From positions 1 through 64,000 of the forward strand of contig CAXHTR010000001.1 in NCBI GenBank assembly GCA_964019655.1: DNA of 64,000 nucleotides. The letters run 5' to 3'. This document shows, piece by piece, positions 57,230-64,000 of this stretch. The notes below the pieces were generated by a model. The model was not told the DNA's origin, made no database searches, and saw only the letters and a list, made by a program, of their open reading frames with translations. How positions within the stretch are numbered: the stretch's first letter is position 1; the number at the start of each line of letters is the position of its first letter. The position numbers and the translations under genes are program-made. The DNA comes from Perkinsela sp. pyNocScin1 (taxonomy: Eukaryota > Euglenozoa > Kinetoplastea > Prokinetoplastida > Perkinselidae).

Positions 57230-59314
57230 ATGTCTCTTGACGAAAATCCTGAAATAGCTTTTATACGCGAGCAGGATGAGCGCTACAACCGAGTGTATTT
57301 CACTATAAGTGATGACGACGATGGGCAAGTACATGACCAAACACCAAGGAACGCCGAAATGCGCCTCGTGCCTGCTAGAGAACAGCCTGCTAGAGTACGT
57401 GTTGATCAACGTGGAGGGCGCCAGTGGAACGATGGATATTTTTTGTTCGGCATGCGAGAGAACAATGACGAGCAGTTAATGCGAGCGGAATGTTTCATCT
57501 GCGCACACATTTGTACTAATGAGGGGTCAAAACATCCACAAATCCGTCGACATTTTAGTACAAAGCATACGAAAGATAAAAAAGGGTATGACAAAGACAC
57601 AGGGAAAGCGTATGATCTGCAAGGTGTAGAGATAACACCGGAGTACTTGCAGACATTGAAAGACAATTATGAAGCTCGGCTACGAGAGATGGCTGCCCAT
57701 TCACTCCCGTGCCGCGGATTCATCGGTGATAGTGCTTATAATGATACAGTCTTATCTTACAGACTGGCTTTCATCACCGTGAAGAGCTTGAAGCCATACA
57801 CCGATGCTGCAAAATTTGGAAGCGAATTTGCTGCAGCAATGTTCAATGGCATCATTGGAAAGGACGCAGTTGTGCGGATGAATAAGGTGCCTATTTCCGC
57901 TAAGGGTATCCGAACACGAACGATACGCATCGCTGACCATATCACGCAAAAAACTGCTGATGAAATTCGACGATCGCCGTGCCCTTTCTCGCTGCAGTTC
58001 GATGAGAGCACAGATAAGGCGGGATGCAGCCATGTCGTTGCTTTTGTCAGGTATGTGTTCGATGGTGAAGTTCGCGAAAGGATTCTTTTGTGTGCGGAAC
58101 TTGAACACCGACAAACTGCGCCGGACATAGCTGGAAAGATCATGGGCACCATCAAAGACTACAAGATTCCACCTGAAAAGATGGGAACGGTTTCGAGTGA
58201 CGCTGCCCAGGTGAACATTGGTGTTCATGCAGGTGTGATCGAACTCCTTAAGGTTCACTCACCTGGGTTAACGTCTACGACCTGCCTCATTCACAGGTAT
58301 GTTCTCTGCCTTCGGCCCTTGCCTGACGGATTAAAACATACAATGAAGGAGATAAAGGATATTGCCAAATATCTTCGCGTATCTCCTTCTTGCAAGCGCG
58401 AATTTAAAGTATTTTGTAAGAGTAAGAATTCTTCGGTATGTCAGGTACCGTACTATAATATTACTCGATGGCTATCAGCAGGTGGTACCGTCGGCCGAGT
58501 GTTTCGCATACGGCTTATAATTCATGAGTTTCTGAACATGAAGGAAGAGAGGGGTCGAGAGCTCGCGAAAAACTTTGAAGACCCTGTTTTTCGGGCACGT
58601 CTTGCTTTTCTCAGTGACCTGTTGCCCATTCTAGATAAGGCCAACACTGATCTGCAAGGTAAGTTTCTGACAAAGGGTCAGTCACTTAAAGTCATTCGAA
58701 ATCTGCAGGAGAGGATTCGTTTCCTCAGGAGATCAGCTGCAAAGCAATCGTTCATTCGATTTCCTAGAGTCCACAAGGCGATTGCGGAGACTGAGGAATG
58801 GCTACAGGATTTCGTCGCAGACACTGTTCACAAAGATGTGATGGATTACCTCGAAACTATTCAGAAGAAGCTCGCGAAAAAGTTTAGAAAGCTACGCTTT
58901 CCCGATAAGTGGATGGTTGATCCCTTTAACGCAAAAGTTAAAGAGTTTCCGCGTAATGCTGCGCTCAAAAAGGACATGCGAACTTTAACAAAGTCTGCTG
59001 TTATGAAAAAGAAGTTTGAGTCCTCCAAAGATTGCCTGCACTTCTGGGCGAGCATTGCTTCAACATCTTATCAAGACCTAGCGCGAGAAGCAATCATTAA
59101 TCTCCTCCCCTTTGTGACAACTTATCGTTGCGAGCAGGCATTCTCACTCTTGAAACTGATTAAGGCAGATCATCGTTTAATTACGGAACTCGCGAATTAT
59201 ATGATCTTAGCTTGTACTCAAGATGAACCCAATTACGAGGAAATCGTGGCGAAGTACTGCAAGCAATTCCACAGTTCCCACACGCCAAAAAAGCGAGACC
59301 GTGAAACCCGCTGA
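57230..59314 (+). CDS. hAT-family transposase with BED zinc finger
   Basis: 694 aa, uninterrupted. An N-terminal BED-type finger is formed by C88, C91, H108 and H113. The RNase H-like catalytic core shows D258 in LQFDESTDKAG and D324 in VSSDAAQVNIG, with CLIHR after it. The C-terminal hAT dimerisation region contains TTYRCEQAFSLLKLIKADHR (E635 is the likely third acidic residue). The FDESTD form resembles animal ZBED5/FAM200-type hAT proteins. It would excise and insert the surrounding element and possibly mobilise non-autonomous copies. Confidence 0.95.
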   Translation: MSLDENPEIAFIREQDERYNRVYFTISDDDDGQVHDQTPRNAEMRLVPAREQPARVRVDQRGGRQWNDGYFLFGMRENNDEQLMRAECFICAHICTNEGSKHPQIRRHFSTKHTKDKKGYDKDTGKAYDLQGVEITPEYLQTLKDNYEARLREMAAHSLPCRGFIGDSAYNDTVLSYRLAFITVKSLKPYTDAAKFGSEFAAAMFNGIIGKDAVVRMNKVPISAKGIRTRTIRIADHITQKTADEIRRSPCPFSLQFDESTDKAGCSHVVAFVRYVFDGEVRERILLCAELEHRQTAPDIAGKIMGTIKDYKIPPEKMGTVSSDAAQVNIGVHAGVIELLKVHSPGLTSTTCLIHRYVLCLRPLPDGLKHTMKEIKDIAKYLRVSPSCKREFKVFCKSKNSSVCQVPYYNITRWLSAGGTVGRVFRIRLIIHEFLNMKEERGRELAKNFEDPVFRARLAFLSDLLPILDKANTDLQGKFLTKGQSLKVIRNLQERIRFLRRSAAKQSFIRFPRVHKAIAETEEWLQDFVADTVHKDVMDYLETIQKKLAKKFRKLRFPDKWMVDPFNAKVKEFPRNAALKKDMRTLTKSAVMKKKFESSKDCLHFWASIASTSYQDLAREAIINLLPFVTTYRCEQAFSLLKLIKADHRLITELANYMILACTQDEPNYEEIVAKYCKQFHSSHTPKKRDRETR

Positions 59315-59631
59315 GTCGCGACAGCAAATCAATTAAGCATCAGAAATCATAGCATAGCATTAGCATAGAAATCATCCCGGGCTTCGAATTAAATATTAAG
59401 AGAATATTGTGGATCTTACAACGTCCGTTCAGTGTAAAAAATCTTTTTTTTTTGGTGAATTGAAATGATAAAAGTTGGTAGAGATGTTTTTCAGCTTCGC
59501 AAGGAGCTGAAAAACAGCCGGCCCGTCCCGAAGGGGCGTGCCGGCAAGCTCAGATCTTATGAAAAATTGACTTGAATTCTGAGGCAAACCCGCCGCCCCG
59601 GCCCGGAGGGTCGGGGCGGCAAAAATTTCGG

Positions 59632-59694
59632 CCCCCCAAAAAATCCAGCTCGTCTGCGGGGACGCGGACCAGAAAACCTGGATTTTTTGGGGGG
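59632..59694. repeat. Right subterminal hairpin of the hAT element
   Basis: A perfect 17-bp inverted repeat, CCCCCCAAAAAATCCAG at 59632-59648 with its complement at 59678-59694. A second GC-rich hairpin lies at about 59519-59552 (GCCGGCCCGTCCC...). Confidence 0.85.
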
Positions 59695-59741
59695 TCGTGG
59701 GGACGCGGGGGTATGGCCAAAAAAAAGTTTGCCGACCCCTG

Positions 59742-59749
59742 GTTTATGC
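59742..59749. repeat. hAT target-site duplication, right copy
   Basis: GTTTATGC directly after the element, identical to 56249-56256. Confidence 0.95.
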
Positions 59750-59761
59750 TCTCTAGCCCCC

Positions 59762-60724
59762 CTACACATCATGAATACCAAGTACATCCGTAAACCCCGC
59801 GTTGCGGTACGCCAAGAGCGCCTTCCTCTCTTGTGAACCGGTTGGCTTTGGGATCGTCCGCAGATCCAGTATTCCCGAAAAATTATTGCTTCCGAGGCGT
59901 ACCACGATGCCCCGCAGCCTCGAGACGTCGACAGTTCCCGTTAGCACGTTCCGCTCGATCTCGAGGACTTCAAGGCTCTCCGGCAGCCGTGTCAAGTCAA
60001 CAGGCCCCGAGAGCTGGTTGAAGCTTAAAATAATAGAACGGATTCGTGCCGGCAGCCTCGTGAAGTCGACGGAGCCCGAGAGAAGGTTTTTCTGAAGTCG
60101 GAGGTTCAGGAGGCGCGCCGGTAGTGCCACGAGCGAAATGCTGCCACTGATCTGGTTCATTTCGAGAGAAAACGTTTCCATGGCATCAGGAAGGCTCTCG
60201 AGGTCAGCACTCCCTATCAGCGCGTTCTCTGTCAGCGTCACCCTATGCAGCGCTTTCGGCAGGCTGTCAAGCCGGATGCTTCCCGACAGCTTACACTTGT
60301 CGATTCCGAAATCTTCGAGGCTTGAAGGCAGCGTTTCGAGGCTGATTTCACCGTCGACTGTGACGCGGTGGAGTCGTAAGCTCACGAGGCTATCTGGGAG
60401 CGCCGCGGTGTCAATGTTGAGCACAAAATTCGATCGCCGGAGGCGAAGCTCTTGGAGGTTCGCGGGGAGAAGCCCGAGCGTTACTGGATGGTCCCCGGAT
60501 CGGAGGAGGCCCGCCCGCGGGCAGAAGCTCTTGACGCTCTGCGCCGCATCGCAGGTGAAACCCGGCCATGTACACACATCGCGAAATTCACCATTTTTGT
60601 CCTGGAAGCGGCTGGGAGTGCCTGCGTCGCACTAGGAGACGTAAAGCTCCATTCGGACCTGATCTGTGATGCTGGAGGGGTCGAAGCGGGCGATGCCGTC
60701 GATGGCGATAAGAAAGGTGAGCAT
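59762..60724 (-). pseudogene. LRR family gene with one nonsense codon
   Basis: ATG 60724 gives leader MLTFLIAIDGIARFDP. TAG at 60634-60632 (codon 31) interrupts; the frame then runs clean through the cap (VCTWPGFTCDAAQSVKSF, both Cys) and about ten repeats (LPDSLVSLRLHRVTVDGEIS, LPARIRSIILSFNQLSGPVD) to TAG at 59762. Alignment with the 33547 gene puts the stop at a Gln codon, so CAG to TAG explains it. Translation could restart at 60577 but would lack leader and part of the cap. TAG is an ordinary stop in neighbouring genes. The decayed left copy shares this TAG. Confidence 0.82.
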
Positions 60725-60797
60725 TTGAAAGCAAACAGAGAAAGAGAATGAAAGACAGACTGGAGATGCACGCACACTTAATCATTTTCCTCCTCTT

Positions 60798-61580
60798 TCA
60801 TCTGCGTCCACGATATTCTTTGTCCCGAAGCTGAAGATCTTCTGTAAAGAAGAAATATTTTGACATATCTGCACCTTTGCGTGTGTCGTGGTAGTAGGCG
60901 GACTGCTGGAGCGAGTTACGGTCTTTGTAGACGAATTCCGTCCCCACAGGAGCGCCACCGCCGATGAACCGCCACGGGTCTTTCCGCCCCTTTACGTCGT
61001 ACACGAAGAGCCTGAGGCTCGCTGGGAGCGAAGCGGTGTCGATAAGCGCGTTGCGGCCGCGCTTACTATGGAGAACAAGCATGGTCATTCTCGGTGGCAG
61101 GTGCGTGATCACAATGTCCCCCAGGAGGCCTCTCGTCATACTGCAGATGAGCTCTTCGAGGTTGGCCGGGAGGCGTGTCAGGTCGAGTTCTTTGGCGCCA
61201 TCTCCAGAAGCGTAGGAGTAGCCGATGTACATAAACCGAAGTTCCCTCGGCAGCATCGGCGTCTGGCACCCACCCAGGAGAAATGTCGACTGCATGTGTA
61301 CACGCTGGATCGTGCTGGGCAGCCAATCCACTTGGACTCCCTTGTGACCATACATGGAGATGGCCGTCGCGACGCCATCGTCGCACGTGACGCCGGCCCA
61401 GTCGCACACATCTTTCTCTCGAATGGCCTCGTAGGCTGGGTTGTATCGGTGAGCGATCACTTCTGGTGCGATGAGCTGCATGAGCATCGCGTGCTGCCGG
61501 GCCCGCAATTGATCTCTGGGGTGAAGTGGCGTGTCGTCAGCGCAGAGGAAAAGGAGATGCGGAAGAAGGTGGAAGGACAT
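60798..61580 (-). CDS. LRR family protein (260 aa)
   Basis: ATG 61580, 12 nt after the acceptor TTTTCTTCTCACAG; the frame is open further upstream but that is 5' UTR. Leader MSFHLLPHLLFLCADDTPLH, the best signal-like leader of the set. Cap VCDWAGVTCDDGVATAISMY with both Cys. Only about five repeats, poorly conserved (LPANLEELICSMTRGLLGDI). C-terminal tail (GRKDPWRFIGGGAPVGTEFV) is unlike other members. A 3' fragment of a second copy is at 5387-5586. Confidence 0.85.
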   Translation of the reverse strand: MSFHLLPHLLFLCADDTPLHPRDQLRARQHAMLMQLIAPEVIAHRYNPAYEAIREKDVCDWAGVTCDDGVATAISMYGHKGVQVDWLPSTIQRVHMQSTFLLGGCQTPMLPRELRFMYIGYSYASGDGAKELDLTRLPANLEELICSMTRGLLGDIVITHLPPRMTMLVLHSKRGRNALIDTASLPASLRLFVYDVKGRKDPWRFIGGGAPVGTEFVYKDRNSLQQSAYYHDTRKGADMSKYFFFTEDLQLRDKEYRGRR

Positions 61581-62125
61581 AGTTAATCTTATCTGTGAGA
61601 AGAAAATTGATAGAGGGAGTAATGATAGCAATAAGCTAGTGCACGTGCAAAGCTTGATAAATTGCCTTGTTTTCAGAGCTTTTCGAGCAGAGCGAGAATG
61701 AAACATACCCATTTTTCTATCACAGGTACTGAAAGTTGCGGTTAAAGACATCTTTCATACATTTAAAGCACAAAAGCATGCGTGAAGGCTGTCAAGCGCT
61801 AAATTCCACTGCATGCAGTCATCATATTTAAGCTGTCCCAGCAGGCCATGCTAGCGATGGTCACACAACAGATACATGATGATTACTTAGCATGTGCTGG
61901 TGATAATAGATCCGAAAAAAAGCTATCTATTTTTCGATTTTATGCTCTTTCCATCTCCACGGGTCCTTGTCGGAGCATAAAAATTTGTTTAAATACAAAG
62001 AAAGTCACTCAGCCCCATACATCGATAGCCATCAAATGAAATCACACTCCACTGATACGTTATCAACTCTATTCCAAAATTTTCTAGTATTATTTCCCCC
62101 ATGATGGCGCCACCGCCCACTAGTA
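61581..62125. other. 0.55-kb spacer, nothing recognised
   Basis: Between two minus-strand LRR genes. It holds the 3' UTR of the 62126 gene and the acceptor for the 61580 start. No gene or repeat seen. Confidence 0.4.
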
Positions 62126-63502
62126 TCAAACCATCGGCTCTATTGTCGTACAGACAGTCAGAATGCCATTCGCGTTTACCTTTGTCCACATCCCCGGCGG
62201 TGTGTGCGTTGCTTTCACCAGCGAGTTCTTATCGAGCTGTATGTCCTTCAAACTCGGCGGTATGTGCTGGAAGTCCACAGTCCCGGTAAATCGGCACATC
62301 CCTGCGAGAATCGTTTTCAGATTTCTCGGCAGCCGCGATAAGTCAACTGTCCCCGTAAAAGCGTTCCCACCGATGCTCAGCTCCTCGAGGTCCCGCGGGA
62401 GCGTCGCAAAGTCGAATTTCCCTTCGAATTTATTCATCCAGATGATGAGAACTTTGAGGTTCGCAGAGAGGGCAGCGGTCTCGACGGTCCCGCAAAATTG
62501 ATTGTCGGCGATGTCTATGTAGAACAGTGCGGGCACAAGCTTGTCAAACGCGAAGCTCGCGGAGAAGCGGTTGCTCATCAGGCTGACCATCGTGAGCGAC
62601 TGTGGCCATGTCGACGGGTCCGTTGTGCCCAAAAAGCGATTGCTCTTGGCCAAAAAAGTCTTCAGTCCCGGTGGCAGGTCATCGAGCGCTAATTCATTGT
62701 CAAAGGCGTTGCCGTGGACGGCGAGCGACTCGAGCGATCGTGGCAGCGCCTCGACCCGAAGTTCCCCGCGAAATTTATTGTTGCCAAAGTCCAGGCGGCG
62801 GAGTGCGCATTGTTCCGAAAACAAAATATCGCCGGTCAGCTGGTTGTCGTAAATGTAGAGCGTTTCCAGTGAGTTTCCGACTTTTCCAAGGTCCAGGGAC
62901 CCCACAAAGGCGTTATTGTCGAGCGCAATGAAGGTCAGCGACGCTGGCAGCGCAGAAAAGTCGAGCGTGCCCCCAAAACCGTTCCTCTGCGCGCTGATGT
63001 CTTCTATTCTCGGTGGGAGGGTATCCAAGCGGAAACTGCCCGTCAGTTGGTTCTTTTGGACGTCAAGTCTCTTCAGTCCCACCGGAAGATCTGCCGTGTC
63101 TAAATTCCCCGTCAGATTGTTATTGGGTAGCATGACTAGCAAGGCAGCCCGAGGCAGATCGCCGGCGCGGAGGGTCCCGTCGAGATGGTGGTTGCTCAGG
63201 TCGAGGTGGGCGACGGTGTCTGGGATCGATGCGAACCGCACTGTCCCGAGAAAGGCGTACTCGTCGTCCTCTTCGGATATCCTATGCGATATGGCTCTCA
63301 CGCGCCCCTCGTCGTTGAGCACCACGCCAGGCCAGTCTTTGATGTCTTTGAAGTTGCCGTGGATGTCCTGGAATAAGAACTTCATTTCGCCGATCCCGTG
63401 GAAGGCAATTTCCATCTTTGCCTGTTCTGTGAGCATCAGCGGGTCGAGCCGCCCGAGGTCGCTATCAACGATGTCTGGGGCGATGAAGAGAGGAAGGAGC
63501 AT
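62126..63502 (-). CDS. LRR family protein, long (458 aa)
   Basis: ATG 63502 chosen by alignment; 38 further upstream codons from 63616 are probably 5' UTR. Leader MLLPLFIAPDIVDSDLGRLD. Cap DIKDWPGVVLNDEGRVRAIS keeps Trp-Gly but has neither Cys, like the 29342 gene, whose N-terminus it resembles most (FLFQDIHGNFKDI). About 16 repeats (LPVGLKRLDVQKNQLTGSFR, LPRDLEELSIGGNAFTGTVD). No membrane anchor. Confidence 0.87.
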   Translation of the reverse strand: MLLPLFIAPDIVDSDLGRLDPLMLTEQAKMEIAFHGIGEMKFLFQDIHGNFKDIKDWPGVVLNDEGRVRAISHRISEEDDEYAFLGTVRFASIPDTVAHLDLSNHHLDGTLRAGDLPRAALLVMLPNNNLTGNLDTADLPVGLKRLDVQKNQLTGSFRLDTLPPRIEDISAQRNGFGGTLDFSALPASLTFIALDNNAFVGSLDLGKVGNSLETLYIYDNQLTGDILFSEQCALRRLDFGNNKFRGELRVEALPRSLESLAVHGNAFDNELALDDLPPGLKTFLAKSNRFLGTTDPSTWPQSLTMVSLMSNRFSASFAFDKLVPALFYIDIADNQFCGTVETAALSANLKVLIIWMNKFEGKFDFATLPRDLEELSIGGNAFTGTVDLSRLPRNLKTILAGMCRFTGTVDFQHIPPSLKDIQLDKNSLVKATHTPPGMWTKVNANGILTVCTTIEPMV

Positions 63503-63622
63503 TTGAAAGAATACAATATAGGTAGCTGACAAGTAGAGAGAATTTTTGATAGACTCTTGGAAAACTTTGGACTTTGGCGCTAGGGCTGCGCACAAAAAAC
63601 AGTATATAAAAGCCATCGAGAG

Positions 63623-63765
63623 CAGGGTTTCACTGATCTTTCGAAATTGAGACCTCCTTTTCCCCCTAGCCTTTATCTCTCAAGGGTTATTGGACGGGAA
63701 TGCAAGAATTTCTGAAAGGTGCTTTTCCCCCAAAGGGGGAAATTTCCCCCTTTATTGAAACCCTG
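63623..63765. mobile_element. hAT-type MITE (143 bp)
   Basis: Begins CAGGGTTTCACTGATCTTTC and ends CCTTTATTGAAACCCTG. It is flanked by ATCGAGAG and ATCTAGAG, an 8-bp duplication with one mismatch. Interior matches the copy at 56639-56761 but has an extra CCCCCAAAGGGGGAAATTTC segment. Too short to encode protein; presumably mobilised by a hAT transposase. Confidence 0.82.
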
Positions 63766-64000
63766 ATCTAGAGGGATTTCATGAGAAGATACCTAGGCTG
63801 CATGATTATTTTCTTAGAGCCATACTGATATTATGATACCACCTTTGAAACCCGCTTCGGCCACCATTGGAGATTCACTCGTCCTCCGCATTGCGAGGGG
63901 TATGTCATACTGACATACTTTTCTCCTGCACTTAAATTCTTTCATTTCCTTACAATTCAAATGGTAAGAGACTTGCCTGATGGGCCAATCTAGAACTGCT

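Larger units (their letters stand above)
56257..59741 (+). mobile_element. Complete autonomous hAT transposon (3,485 bp)
   Basis: Starts CAGGGGTCGGCAAA and ends TTTGCCGACCCCTG, perfect 14-bp terminal inverted repeats of hAT type, flanked by the 8-bp duplication GTTTATGC. It carries one intact transposase. Subterminal regions are GC-rich with long perfect inverted repeats (56299-56321 with 56335-56357; 59632-59648 with 59678-59694). The element sits just 3' of the LRR gene at 59762 and is missing from the paralogous site at 6118. Intact ends, duplication and frame suggest recent insertion. Confidence 0.96.

Noticed and set aside
59557-59793. Pro/Arg-rich ORFs at the right hAT end
   Set aside because: Same cause: GC-rich subterminal sequence crossing the TIR.
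60632-60634. TAG reassigned to an amino acid
   Set aside because: The genes at 8309, 11899 and 24901 end at TAG, and the two internal TAGs align with different residues (Gln and Phe), so a uniform reassignment does not fit.

Overview
The window looks like nuclear DNA of a euglenozoan protist, most likely a kinetoplastid. Three sequence features point there. Spliced-leader (SL) RNA genes are present whose exon ends in CAGTTTCTGTACTTAATTG followed by a GTATG donor, and they lie next to 5S rRNA genes. Protein genes are intronless and packed in long same-strand runs. Polypyrimidine-AG trans-splice acceptors sit only about 10-25 nt upstream of many start codons. The genus cannot be fixed from the sequence alone; early-branching or endosymbiotic kinetoplastids are possible.

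Layout: (1) 1-5368 is a ~46-bp C-rich minisatellite (about 115 copies) that has eaten into an LRR gene. (2) 5387-6898 is a decayed arm of an inverted duplication: two LRR gene remnants, an SL RNA gene and a 5S rRNA gene. (3) 8309-17371 is a minus-strand cluster: a PPR protein, a 1,495-aa helical/CCHC zinc-knuckle protein and a coiled-coil protein. (4) 17372-18284 is a divergent strand-switch region. (5) 18285-54160 is one ~36-kb plus-strand run: RRM/CCCH, BRCT, DHHC, kinesin and ePHD genes, a large RanBP2-type zinc-finger protein, three tandem genes that resemble Tc-38/ArdC modules, and twelve apparently intact members of a leucine-rich-repeat family, plus one LRR pseudogene and one remnant. 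(6) 54418-61030 is the second arm of the inverted duplication in opposite orientation, with 5S, several SL genes and a complete hAT transposon (56257-59741, exact 8-bp target duplication). (7) 59762-63502 holds three minus-strand LRR genes, one with a nonsense codon. (8) A MITE lies at 63623-63765.

The dominant gene family is the LRR set: a very short hydrophobic leader, a plant-like N-terminal cap with the signature W-x-G-[VI]-x-C-D, and 23-residue repeats of the form LPxxLxxLxLxxNxLxGxIDLxx. The remaining genes are housekeeping or mitochondrial-RNA-type functions. Both places where plus and minus transcription units converge (around 6-8 kb and 54-60 kb) carry the 5S and SL genes, as expected if Pol III and small-RNA genes sit at transcription-termination zones.

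The two duplication arms allow events to be ordered. A nonsense codon shared by both copies of one LRR gene predates the duplication. The left copy later gained a second stop, a 532-bp deletion and the minisatellite truncation. The right copy gained the hAT element, which then received a MITE. The left arm preserves the exact empty site of the hAT insertion.
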